A DNA stretch of 55,868 nucleotides from an uncultured Saprospiraceae bacterium (GTDB lineage: Bacteria; Bacteroidota; Bacteroidia; Chitinophagales; Saprospiraceae): positions 1-55,868 of the forward strand of contig CAKZUV010000071.1 in assembly GCA_937921555.1 (NCBI GenBank), written 5' to 3'. The number at the start of each line of letters is the position of its first letter. Position 1 is the stretch's first letter. Positions 1 to 8,600 of this stretch are shown here, one piece after another. The translations under genes were made by a program, and so were the position numbers. The notes under the pieces were generated by a model. The model worked only from the letters and a program-made list of their open reading frames with translations. It was not told where the DNA came from and did no database searches.

Positions 1-1
1 C

Positions 2-241
2 GGGGATATTGCACCCCAGACGGAACTGGGCCAGTTTTTAGCGGCCATCGTCATGATTATGGGTTATGCGGTCATCGCAGTTCCGACCGGAATTGTCTCC
101 GCAGAAATGGTTTCTCAAAGCGATGAAGCCAACAAAGTACCCCTCAATTCCCAGTGTTGTCAGTATTGCAGCACCGAAGGCCACCTGGATGATGCGTTAT
201 TCTGCCGCAAATGCGGACAAAGTCTTCACAAGCATCATTAG
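2..241 (+). CDS. Ion (potassium) channel, C-terminal end only, with zinc-ribbon tail
   Basis: The reading frame is open from the first bases and begins GDIAPQTELG, which is the end of a K+-channel selectivity filter (TxGYGD). The filter is followed by a hydrophobic S6-type helix (FLAAIVMIMGYAVIAVPTGI) and then a short cytoplasmic tail. The tail contains two CxxC pairs (CQYC and CRKC), a zinc-ribbon-like arrangement, before the stop at 239-241. The family is the Kch/ion_trans voltage-gated-like channels of the inner membrane, and passive K+ flux is the expected role. The start lies outside the window, so the voltage sensor cannot be judged. The in-frame Met at 53 is internal to the S6 helix and is not the start. 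Confidence 0.8.
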   Translation, partial: GDIAPQTELGQFLAAIVMIMGYAVIAVPTGIVSAEMVSQSDEANKVPLNSQCCQYCSTEGHLDDALFCRKCGQSLHKHH

Positions 242-548
242 GAGGAAGGAATATTGAAGACCGAATGCTGAATATTGGATATTGATTTTGGTGTGTCCAT
301 GTCTCTCCTCAAAGAGAAAAGAATTTGTCTGAAACCTGAACGGGTCGGTGATATGGAGCGGAAGAACGAAGGAGGCCTAATCTTGTTATCGGCTGGCTTT
401 TCTTAATTTAATAGATAGTAAAAACTCATTAATTCCTCCTGACTACATGAACAACAAAGTAAAATGACTAAAAGCAAGAAGACTAAAGCGTTTCTTTTCA
501 TTGCTTTGATTTTAATTTTCGCTTGCAGATAAATTACCCCCAAAAAAC
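242..548. other. Intergenic stretch without a recognisable gene
   Basis: The stretch lies between the channel gene and the convergent DoxX gene. Only a 22-codon frame with a hydrophobic N-terminus (464-532) is visible, and I could not support it as a gene. No clear terminator hairpin was seen. Confidence 0.4.
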
Positions 549-962
549 TCACGGCACCTTCGTCGTCGCAAACAATCGTTTCACACTATATTTTCCACTG
601 CCATTGACCACCACCATCAGCAGGCCGCCCATGATGGCCAGATTTTTCATAAAAAGAATAGATTGTATCCGCTTGATGTCTCCGGGATCATTCCACCAGG
701 AATGTAAAATAAAGGTTACCGGAATAAAGTAAATCAGCAGCATAATCGCACCGAGCTTGGACCGGTAACCAATCAACACTAAAATTCCTCCCAGAATCAG
801 TAAAAAAAGACAACAGGAAAGTAATATATCCTGATTCCAGGTTATTCCGTAGCTGGTCATAGCTTCCTTGGTCGCTTTGAAATGCCGGATGGAATCATAC
901 GCTTCAAAGAAAAAGATAAAAGCCAGAAAAACTCTGGCAATCAAATCAATACTATCTTTCAT
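549..962 (-). CDS. DoxX family membrane protein
   Basis: This 137-residue protein has four predicted membrane helices (about residues 5-22, 46-64, 70-86 and 104-118). The N-terminal pattern (DLIARVFLAFIFFFEAYDSI) and the overall size are those of DoxX/DoxD-like inner-membrane proteins. The molecular role of these proteins is poorly defined; some are linked to thiol or redox metabolism. The start ATG at 962 overlaps the 3' end of the upstream FAD dehydrogenase gene by 11 bp, so the two are probably co-transcribed and translationally coupled. The family call rests on topology and motif look; the function is inference. Confidence 0.7.
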   Translation of the reverse strand: MKDSIDLIARVFLAFIFFFEAYDSIRHFKATKEAMTSYGITWNQDILLSCCLFLLILGGILVLIGYRSKLGAIMLLIYFIPVTFILHSWWNDPGDIKRIQSILFMKNLAIMGGLLMVVVNGSGKYSVKRLFATTKVP

Positions 963-2535
963 TAACTGTTTGTTCGTCGTTTAAAAATCGGCTCACCGCC
1001 CTTGCTACGTTCTGTCCGTCCATCGCCGCTGAAATAATTCCACCCGCGTAGCCTGCTCCTTCTCCGCAGGGAAAAAGTCCATTAACTTCGGGATGTAAAT
1101 AACTTATTTTATTCCGTGGTATTCTCACCGGAGAACTCGTACGGCTTTCCGTTCCTATTACATTGGCATCGGCGATGAGGTAACCAGGCATTTTTTTACC
1201 AAATTCAATCATCCCCTTTCTCAATCTCCGGTAAATACCTTTTGGTAATAATTCGTGCAACGGAGCTGAATACAATCCCGGAATATAGGAAGTAGGAGGT
1301 AAGGTAGTGGATTTTTTGCCATTTACAAAATCCGTCATCCGCTGGGCCGGTGCCCGCTGACTGCCATCTCCATATTCAAATAATTTTTGCTCGACCGACC
1401 GCTGGAAGGCCAGTCCCGCCATAATGCCGTGTTCCTCCACGAAAGGTGCGAGGTCCTCCTCCTCCACGGCTACGACTGTCCCGGAATTGGCAAAGGGAGA
1501 ATCCCGACGGGACATGGACATTCCGTTGACAACCAGTTCGCCCGGAGCCGTAGCTGCCGGCACCACCAGCCCGCCCGGACACATACAAAAGGAAAAAACG
1601 CCCCGGCCTTCCACCTGACAGGCAAGCCGGTAACTGGCTGCAGGTAAGGTATCTGCCCGGTTTGGGGTTTTGTACTGGATTTTATCAATGAGTGGTTGCG
1701 GATGTTCTACCCGTACACCCAGCGCAAAAGATTTTAATTCCATCAAAATACCTTTGCGGTGAAATAGGTGATAGATATCCCGCGCCGAATGTCCCGTCGC
1801 GAGAATAACCGCTGCCGCTTTGTGCTGTATTTCGCCGTTTACCACAATTCCACGGATGGCACCGTCTTCGATCATCAGATCGGTCACAAAGGAATCAAAG
1901 TGAATACTGCCTCCGTATTTCAAAATGGTATCCCGGATATTACCTACTACTTTCGGTAATTTATTAGAACCAATATGAGGATGGGCATCGACCAGAATGT
2001 CTTCGGTGGCACCGTGTTCTACCAACAGTTTCAGGGCTTTTAAAATATTGCCACGTTTATGGGAACGGGTATACAGTTTACCATCGGAATAGGTGCCGGC
2101 CCCTCCTTCTCCGTAACAATAATTGGAATGCGGATTGACAATGCCCGACTGTTGAATGGCTTTGAGGTCTCTGCGACGAGCGCGTACATCTTTGCCCCGG
2201 TCAAAAATAATGGGACGCAAACCCAGCTCAATCATTTCCAGAGCAGCAAAATACCCGGCGGGTCCCGCTCCGATGATAATTGCGGATGGTGCGTCGTGAA
2301 CGGGTTGTAGTTTGGATAATAAAGGAATGGCGGGAATGGGTAGCTGATCGAGATATAATTCTATCTGCAAGCGGAAATAGACTTGTTTTTGACGGGCATC
2401 AATGGAACGACGAATAATCCGGAGGTCTTTGACGCGATCAGCTTTGATGCCTGCTTTTTTTATAGCCTTGCTGCGAATAAGTTTCTGGTCTTCCAGCTCT
2501 TCGGGTCGTAACGGTATTTCCACTTTCTTAATCAT
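952..2535 (-). CDS. FAD-dependent dehydrogenase (COG2509-type)
   Basis: This 527-residue cytosolic flavoprotein has a Rossmann dinucleotide site at residues 85-110 (IIIGAGPAGYFAALE, ending in FDRG). A family-typical region follows (GEGGAGTYSDGKLYTR), as do ATGHSARD (the second FAD loop) and a C-terminal GEGAGYAGGI motif that contacts the flavin. Length and motif order fit the uncharacterised FAD-utilising dehydrogenase family COG2509. The substrate is unknown. It is followed with an 11-bp overlap by the DoxX gene. A -7-like box (TATATTTG on the minus strand, 2557-2550) sits just upstream, directly beside the preceding gene's terminator. Confidence 0.85.
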   Translation of the reverse strand: MIKKVEIPLRPEELEDQKLIRSKAIKKAGIKADRVKDLRIIRRSIDARQKQVYFRLQIELYLDQLPIPAIPLLSKLQPVHDAPSAIIIGAGPAGYFAALEMIELGLRPIIFDRGKDVRARRRDLKAIQQSGIVNPHSNYCYGEGGAGTYSDGKLYTRSHKRGNILKALKLLVEHGATEDILVDAHPHIGSNKLPKVVGNIRDTILKYGGSIHFDSFVTDLMIEDGAIRGIVVNGEIQHKAAAVILATGHSARDIYHLFHRKGILMELKSFALGVRVEHPQPLIDKIQYKTPNRADTLPAASYRLACQVEGRGVFSFCMCPGGLVVPAATAPGELVVNGMSMSRRDSPFANSGTVVAVEEEDLAPFVEEHGIMAGLAFQRSVEQKLFEYGDGSQRAPAQRMTDFVNGKKSTTLPPTSYIPGLYSAPLHELLPKGIYRRLRKGMIEFGKKMPGYLIADANVIGTESRTSSPVRIPRNKISYLHPEVNGLFPCGEGAGYAGGIISAAMDGQNVARAVSRFLNDEQTVNER

Positions 2536-2555
2536 GCCGCAATTTTTTGCAAATA

Positions 2556-2594
2556 TACGAAGAAGGGGCGAATGTAATTCGCCCCTTCTTCGTA
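2556..2594 (-). terminator. Perfect 18-bp stem hairpin, terminator of the upstream small secreted protein gene
   Basis: Positions 2556-2573 and 2577-2594 are exact reverse complements around a 3-base loop. The hairpin lies just past the stop of the 2622-3065 gene and before the 2535 start. The T-rich tail on the minus strand is weak (TATTTGC). Confidence 0.65.
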
Positions 2595-2621
2595 TTTATG
2601 CCAGATTAGTTGCTATTTGCA

Positions 2622-3065
2622 CTAATCAATGGAAGCATCCGCCTGGTCTTCCGTCTGTCGAACCAGCGAGGTCGCGCTGGCTTCCACAAAGTCATCCGGA
2701 ACGTAGATTACTACTTTTGTGTATTCGTAGCAAGTTAGTTCTTTATATCGAATCGCCCTCCGGGTTTTATCTTTTGCTACCAGAGAAAAACGCTCTCCCT
2801 CTGCACTGCCAATCAATTCGTAACGACCTTCCTTTAGATAGTAATTCAGAATACTTGGCTTGGCATCCGACAGTTCAATATACGTTTTAGACATCAGGGT
2901 ATTTCCTGCCCATTTAACGATTTCAAACTCACCCGTCAGATCAAGATTGATGGACGCTGCATCATCAATCTCAAAGGTTTGATGAATCGTTTCTTTCAGT
3001 TGACCAAAAAGACTGGTTCCAAAAGTGCAGGTTAATAAGATCAAAAAAAGTTTTATAAATTTCAT
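2622..3065 (-). CDS. Small secreted protein of unknown function (paralogue of the 3446-3886 gene)
   Basis: This 147-residue protein starts with a classical signal peptide (MKFIKLFLILLTCTFGTSLFG, then Q). The mature part is beta-rich: an amphipathic stretch reading SINLDLTGEFEIVKWAGNTL, then a GRYELIGSAEGERFSLVAKD segment, and finally YTKVVIYVPDDFVEAS. The same layout (xINLxLxGxxxVxxxAG, GRYxL and VxYVPxDV) appears in the neighbouring gene at 3446-3886, so the two are paralogues. A location in the periplasm or on the cell surface is expected. The layout resembles adhesin-like or DUF2807-type beta-solenoid fragments, but I do not recognise the family with certainty. Confidence 0.7.
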   Translation of the reverse strand: MKFIKLFLILLTCTFGTSLFGQLKETIHQTFEIDDAASINLDLTGEFEIVKWAGNTLMSKTYIELSDAKPSILNYYLKEGRYELIGSAEGERFSLVAKDKTRRAIRYKELTCYEYTKVVIYVPDDFVEASATSLVRQTEDQADASID

Positions 3066-3086
3066 ATCATTCTAAATATCAGATAA

Positions 3087-3248
3087 TGAAGTTGTTTAAG
3101 AATTCCAAAAGCAGCCGAGAGCTAGAGAAAATTATTCAACTCTAGCCTCTTTTTTGAGTGAATAGCCGCGCTATTGACGAGAAAAAAGGCGACGAGTTGG
3201 AGGATTTTATCAGCTCGTAGGCAATTTGGGAGTTTTTAAACAACTTCA
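3087..3248. repeat. 162-bp imperfect palindromic element (MITE-like or structured intergenic repeat)
   Basis: The two ends are inverted copies: 3087-3106 begins TGAAGTTGTTTAAGAATTCC, and the complement of 3228-3248 begins TGAAGTTGTTTAAAAACTCC. Inside, 3137-3158 pairs imperfectly with 3178-3199, and the centre contains AATAGC-CGC-GCTATT. It lies between two paralogous genes. A similar left-end sequence recurs at 23985-24009. Confidence 0.55.
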
Positions 3249-3390
3249 ATATTCAACCATTTGCCTCACCATTACAAATCCTCCAAATCTTCCGGCCGCT
3301 GATTATTTTTGTAGTTAATCAATAAGTACAAAAACCGTACAAGTTTAAACTGTCACAAAGTGCAAGTTATTGTTAATCTCCATTAATATC

Positions 3391-3424
3391 AAAAGGGATA
3401 CCACTAAAAGTAGTATCCCTTTTT
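3391..3424 (-). terminator. Hairpin terminator downstream of the 3446-3886 gene
   Basis: An 11-bp stem (3391-3401 with 3414-3424) ends in a T-tract on the minus strand (AAAAGGG on the plus strand). It lies 22 bases past the stop codon. Confidence 0.7.
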
Positions 3425-3445
3425 CAGTATCTCGTTAAATTTTTC

Positions 3446-3886
3446 TTAAAACGCCGCCGCTTCGCCCGGTTTTGCCAAATCAGAGGCTGCTTCCCCGCCG
3501 TAACTGACCGTCACATCTTCGGGAACATAGATTACGTAAGAGACGGTTTCTTTCAGCGATTCGCCACGAACAGTAATTTTCCGTTCGAGTCCCGGAGAAG
3601 AAACACTCAATCCGTTTTCCGTTTCATCCAGCACCAAATTATAGCGTCCTGCGGTAATCAGCGATTTTAGCATGGCTTCTGAACCGGCAACGCCAATGAG
3701 CATCTGAACACGCATGATTTCTCCGGCACGTTCTTTTACCTGGATATTTCCTTCTAAATTAAGGGTTATTTGAGTATTTCCTTTTAGATTAAAGGACTTT
3801 ACGAGTGTTTTTTCTACGTTCGTCTGAGCGATAACCAACACGGTGGTTAAGAAAAAACAGATTAGAGTAAGTTGTAACTTTTTCAT
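3446..3886 (-). CDS. Small secreted protein of unknown function (paralogue of the 2622-3065 gene)
   Basis: I place the start at 3886 because the protein then begins with a proper signal peptide (MKKLQLTLICFFLTTVLVIAQ). An upstream in-frame ATG at 3955 would add 23 non-signal residues. The mature 125 residues are beta-rich and follow the same pattern as the neighbour at 2622-3065: ITLNLEGNIQVKERAG, then GRYNLVLDETENGLSV, then VSYVIYVPEDVTVSYGG. The tail is Ala/Glu/Gly-rich (EAASDLAKPGEAAAF). It is exported by Sec. The function is unknown. It is separated from its paralogue by a terminator and by the palindromic repeat at 3087-3248. Confidence 0.7.
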   Translation of the reverse strand: MKKLQLTLICFFLTTVLVIAQTNVEKTLVKSFNLKGNTQITLNLEGNIQVKERAGEIMRVQMLIGVAGSEAMLKSLITAGRYNLVLDETENGLSVSSPGLERKITVRGESLKETVSYVIYVPEDVTVSYGGEAASDLAKPGEAAAF

Positions 3887-4003
3887 AAGACCTAATTTTG
3901 GGTGAATGTATTCTTTTTGGCTTACTTCCTCTCTTATATGACTAAATATACACAATTAAGGGGGAAAAACCAAATAAAATTTCACATTATATCTGAAAAA
4001 TAA

Positions 4004-4819
4004 TTATCTGATTGCTGCTCTTACTTTCATTAACTTCAACAATAATGTTTCCATTTCTTCCAGTGGGAGCATATTTGCCCCATCGGACTTAGCCGAAGCC
4101 GGATCGGGATGTGTTTCTAAAAAGAGTCCGTCTGCCCCTACGGCAATCCCTGCTTTGGCAATCGTTTCGATCAGAGCGGGTTTACCGCCCGTCACGCCAC
4201 TGCTTTGGTTTGGTTGCTGCAGGGAGTGTGTACAATCAAGAGTCACTTTTGCACCGAAACGCTGCATCGCCGGAATACCCCGGTAATCCACCACCAGATC
4301 CTGATATCCCATCATGGTGCCTCTTTCGGTCAGCATTACCTGATTATTTCCCGAGTCCACTACCTTTTGCCGGGCGAAAACCATCGCTTCGGGGCTCAGG
4401 AACTGGCCTTTTTTGATATTGACTACTTTTCCTGTTTTTGCAGCGGCCACCAAAAGGTTGGTTTGCCGGCACAGGAAAGCGGGAATCTGCAGTATATCGA
4501 CGTGTCTGGCGGCCAGTTCAGCCTCTTCGTCGCTGTGGATATCCGTGGTTACCGGTATCTCCAGTTCTCTGCGGATGTCTCCCAAAATATCAAGCGCCTT
4601 CTGATCTCCAATTCCCGTAAAGGAATCCAGCCGGGACCGGTTTGCTTTACGATAAGAACCCTTGAAAATAAAGGGAAGTTCCAGCCGGGTCGTTATTTCT
4701 TTTAGTGCTCCGGCAATCTCAAAGGCCATCTCCCGGCTTTCGATCGCACAAGGACCGGCAATCAGATAGAACTGATCTTTATCGGCAAATCGTATTTGTG
4801 GTATTAAACTGAGATTCAT
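4004..4819 (-). CDS. kdsA: 3-deoxy-8-phosphooctulonate synthase (Kdo-8-P synthase), metal-dependent type
   Basis: KdsA condenses phosphoenolpyruvate with D-arabinose 5-phosphate to Kdo-8-phosphate, the first committed step towards the Kdo sugar of lipid A. The 271 residues match the family over the full length: AGPCAIES (residues 21-28), KGSYRKANRS, QIPAFLCRQT, NIKKGQFLSPEAM, LTERGTMMGYQDLVVD, DCTHSLQQ, LETHPDP and KSDGANMLPL. Cys24 in AGPC replaces the Asn of the E. coli enzyme. With the His of DCTHS, the Glu of LETHP and the Asp of KSDG it completes the four-ligand site of the metal-dependent (Aquifex-type) class. A good promoter lies just upstream. The gene indicates an LPS-bearing cell. 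Confidence 0.95.
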   Translation of the reverse strand: MNLSLIPQIRFADKDQFYLIAGPCAIESREMAFEIAGALKEITTRLELPFIFKGSYRKANRSRLDSFTGIGDQKALDILGDIRRELEIPVTTDIHSDEEAELAARHVDILQIPAFLCRQTNLLVAAAKTGKVVNIKKGQFLSPEAMVFARQKVVDSGNNQVMLTERGTMMGYQDLVVDYRGIPAMQRFGAKVTLDCTHSLQQPNQSSGVTGGKPALIETIAKAGIAVGADGLFLETHPDPASAKSDGANMLPLEEMETLLLKLMKVRAAIR

Positions 4820-4838
4820 ACTATTTTTTTTTCGGGTG

Positions 4839-4870
4839 CAAAGTTAGCAGCAATAAAAGGATCAAACAAG
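4839..4870 (-). promoter_or_regulatory. Bacteroidota-type promoter for kdsA
   Basis: On the minus strand CTTG (4870-4867) is followed after 20 bases by TAACTTTG (4846-4839). This matches the TTTG...TAnnTTTG consensus, about 20 bp before the kdsA ATG. Confidence 0.55.
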
Positions 4871-5056
4871 GGAATTTATAAAATAATATTCTAAATCAAA
4901 GCTAAAAAACAGATCAAATTAAAATTAAGTTCTTCTTTTCTATGAAAAACCAAACAATACACCAAAACTCACGCTAACCGCTTTGGCTTTAATTGGCCGT
5001 AAAAAGTATTTAAAAGCAAAAATTTTTTATCGTTTTAAAACAGTTTTATACCAATT

Positions 5057-5503
5057 TTACTCCCCGATGTCTTCGTTCCATAGATCGGGGCGGTCATTTA
5101 TAAAGTTTTCCATCATTTCCATACATTCCGGGTTGTCCATTTTGATGAGTTCTACCCCGTTTTGGGTCAGATAATCTTCCGCCCCCAGGAAAGTTTTGTT
5201 TTCCCCGATGACTACTTTGGGAATTCCATACAAAAGAATCGCTCCGCTGCACATTGGACAAGGAGACAGGGTCGTATAGATGGTACACGCCCGGTATACA
5301 CTGGCCGGCTGGCGTCCGGCATTTTCCAGGGCATCCATTTCTCCGTGCAACACTACACTACCCGACTGAACCCGGCGATTGTGTCCGCGACCGATAATTT
5401 TATTTTTATAAACGAGAATACTTCCAATGGGAATGCCTCCTTCTGATGCTCCTTTACGCGCTTCGGCAATTGCTTCGGAGAGAAAATATTGATGATCTTT
5501 CAT
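5057..5503 (-). CDS. Cytosine deaminase-like zinc nucleoside deaminase (yeast Fcy1-like)
   Basis: I choose the start at 5503 (MKDHQYFLSEAIAEARKG), giving 148 residues; the upstream in-frame ATG at 5611 adds a non-family N-terminus. The zinc site is intact: His53 and the proton-shuttle Glu55 in HGEMDALEN, and Cys82/Cys85 in TLSPCPMCSGAI. The C-terminal half (MYG/LYGIPxxVxGENxxF and FINDRPDLWNEDIGE) closely follows my recollection of yeast cytosine deaminase Fcy1, more than it follows TadA or guanine deaminase. Cytosine to uracil salvage is therefore the best guess. A guanine or other base deaminase remains possible. It appears monocistronic. Confidence 0.8.
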   Translation of the reverse strand: MKDHQYFLSEAIAEARKGASEGGIPIGSILVYKNKIIGRGHNRRVQSGSVVLHGEMDALENAGRQPASVYRACTIYTTLSPCPMCSGAILLYGIPKVVIGENKTFLGAEDYLTQNGVELIKMDNPECMEMMENFINDRPDLWNEDIGE

Positions 5504-5618
5504 GGTCAGGGTGTTTTTTTTGTAGTTGTTTAAAATTTTCGTTTTATTTTCTGATACTGCTCGATTTTGAAAATATCTATGTATAAAATATGCGAATCGC
5601 TCTTCTATCAAAAAAAGA

Positions 5619-5643
5619 ACCCTGTCGTCCGGGACGACAGGGT
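5619..5643 (-). terminator. Rho-independent terminator of the T9SS-secreted protein gene at 5698-9030
   Basis: A 12-bp G+C-rich perfect stem (5619-5630 with 5632-5643) is followed on the minus strand by a T-run (AAAAAAG at 5611-5617 on the plus strand). Confidence 0.85.
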
Positions 5644-5697
5644 GTAATATATTCTATATTGAACAATATTTAGATATTAGACTTTAATTTGTAAAAA

Positions 5698-8600
5698 TTA
5701 CTGTTTTACCACTTGCAGAAGACGCGTAACGCCTTCGTCCATCAGTCGTACGTAGTAAACGCCGTCCGGATACGCGGACAGAGACACCAGTCCGGTGTAG
5801 GTCTCGTTGTAGCGTGTAATAGAGGATTCGTATACTAATTTTCCATCCGACGTCAGTATCTGGTAAGGTAAGAAAACGCTGGTACGCTCCAGTCCGGTCA
5901 AATTGATTCTGAAGATTCCGGTAGTCGGATTAGGCATTAGTTCGATAATTTGTCCGGCTACCGTTGAAGTAGTATTTACGGCCATATCAATTACAAAATT
6001 GGTATTGGTCTGACATTCGTTGGCATCCCGGACGGTGATAGAATAATTTCCTACCGGAAGATTATCAAAGAAAGGGCTTTCCTGGAAAGTATTGCCACCA
6101 TCAATAGAATACGTGTAAGGAGGCAATCCGCCGTTGATGGTCACCGTAACACTTCCATCGTTCGCTCCACCATTAGTTACATTCTCGATCTCCGCCAGAA
6201 TCTCTATTACACAATCTTTTACAATAACGGTTTCTTCGAACGTACAATCGTTGGCATCTCTGACCACAATATTATAAGTTCCACTTTCCAGTCCCTGATA
6301 TAATGTATTATCAGTAAAGGTGACTCCACCATCAATACTTATTTCGTAAGGAGCAGTACCATTTTCGGGTGAAATCAACATGGCGCCATTATTTCCTGCT
6401 CCCGTCTCATTGGAAACCAAAAATTCGGCAGATAAATTACACATAAAAGTAGCACAAAAAGCCAGCTCTTCTTCTGTTCCAAAAGTACCATCACTGCTGG
6501 CAAGAATGATTCCCGTGTCAGTCAAAATCTCATAACTTCCATTTCCTGTCTGACCACAGCATATTCCGTCTCCGTAGGAATCCCGAATATTAAAAATATA
6601 ACAGGCTTCAGGATCTAAACAAAAAGTCTCGGAAATCAAAGCACCGTCAGTTTGATAGGGTCCACCCGAAGCAACGACAAGGTCATTCTCGTCCAGCAGC
6701 GTCCAGGTCGTTTCTTCGGGGAAGTTATCCAGCGTCAGATTTAAGATAACCATCGCTCCGTCTTCAATGAACCGTAGTGTAGTTGACCGGCCATTGTTAC
6801 CCATTACCTGATCGGTTTCTCCATTGGGATTTTCAACGGTAACCTGAACATCATTGTCTCCGTTCGTAAAACCGGTAAGTGTCAGATCGATATTTTCATT
6901 ATCACCAAATTCCAGATTGCCCGTCCAGTTAATGGTATTGACCACCGCTCCGTTCAACCTTACTATAATGTCAGCACTTGTCAGCGGTACGGTTCCAAAA
7001 TTGGTAAGGGTAGCCTGAAAATCTACGGCAGTCTGACAGGTAAGGTTAGGAAAACCGGGCAATTGCGTAATACCCGCATCGTGACGAGGTAAGTGATTGA
7101 CCACCGCTCTGATGGTATCATTTAAAACTGCTTCGTCACCCGCTAAGGCCGTAAATATTCTGAAATTATAAGGACCAATCTCCGACATATCTACCGTCGG
7201 TGTAAAGGTATGCCGGTAAGAGCTGTCCGGAAATAGTTCAAAAATTACATCTTCAGAAACAGCACTACCATTTTCAAAAATATATCCTACGGTAAACATG
7301 GATTGTGTATCAATTCCAAGATTTTTTATCTCAATTTCTACTGCTTCACTGGCGGTAAGTCCGTCGGCACTTTCCGGACTGATCAGAGTAACCGGTCCGA
7401 TATCAATGGTATCTTTCCGTAGTTCGAAAGCCGCAATCCGGGTATTTACTCTGCCAGCGCCTCCACCGGCATATTCAGCAGTATACCAAAATGTCCGGTC
7501 GTTTGTCGGATCAATACTCATGTGCGCATAATCGCCAAAGCGACCACCGGAATTAATTGAATTCTGTCCTTCTACGAGGGTAAACTCTTCCACCGTCATT
7601 TCTCCCAGCGGATCATTAGCGGATCGTCCCGTAAAGCGAACGCCAACAAACATATCCGGACTCGTTACGTTATAGGCCAGGCCGATATTTCCGGCACCAT
7701 CCATTGCTATTCCTCCCATAAACCGGTCCAGGCCATCATCGGGTGCGAAGGTACCTTCCTGATAAACGGACCATTCGGTCTCGCCTGCGTTTCTGCGCAA
7801 TTCTACCCATCGGATACCTGAGAGGTTATCGCCTCCCGTCACATCGGTTATAAAATTGAAAACCATTGATTCATGGCTATCGAAGTTACGATAATGAGCC
7901 TGGTGCATGATCGTTTCCGGGATTCCATCAAGTCCTGACCCTCCAGACTGCGGCATACAAGCAAATCCAGGTCCGGCGGCGGAACAGGGATTGGTATCAA
8001 AAGGAGTCGTCACCAGGTTTTGAACGGTAGTCACCGTATTAGCAGGTGTTTCAAAATCAATTTCAAAAGAATAAATATCAACCTGATCTACCTCAGAACT
8101 ACCCCACGCATCATCGGAAAGGCTCAGGATCATTGGGTTAGAACCTGGCTGTGGAGGGGTCAGTCCCGACCAGTCTACCGGTGTATCTACCTGAAATCCG
8201 GGTCCGTTACTGGCACCCGGAAGATTAATTCGCTGAATATTAGCGGTAGCAGCCCCAGAAAGAATTGCAGCCCGGTCAATAAAATAAGCGGGCGAATTAG
8301 CGGGTCCACCTTCGTTGGTAGTTACGACGTAGGCATTGTCCCAGACGCTGTATTTCGGATAATCCGGAAAATTGGGCGTAGCAAAATTATAAGCTGTGTA
8401 TCCTCCCAGCGGATCACTGTCATCAGAAATGGCGACCAGCAGTTGATTGCCACTGGGAAATTCGGTGATTAACCAGCGACCAACTTCCTGATCATATAAA
8501 ATAATTGGATCTCCCCGGGAGGTGAATCCGATACTGCTCCAGATTGTATTAGCAGAAAAAGAGGTTTGAAAATTTCCATCTTTATCGAAAACACCAAGCG

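Noticed and set aside
464-532. 22-codon frame MTKSKKTKAFLFIALILIFACR
   Set aside because: It looks like a signal peptide but stops at once and has no clear ribosome site or neighbours; probably chance or a decayed gene start.
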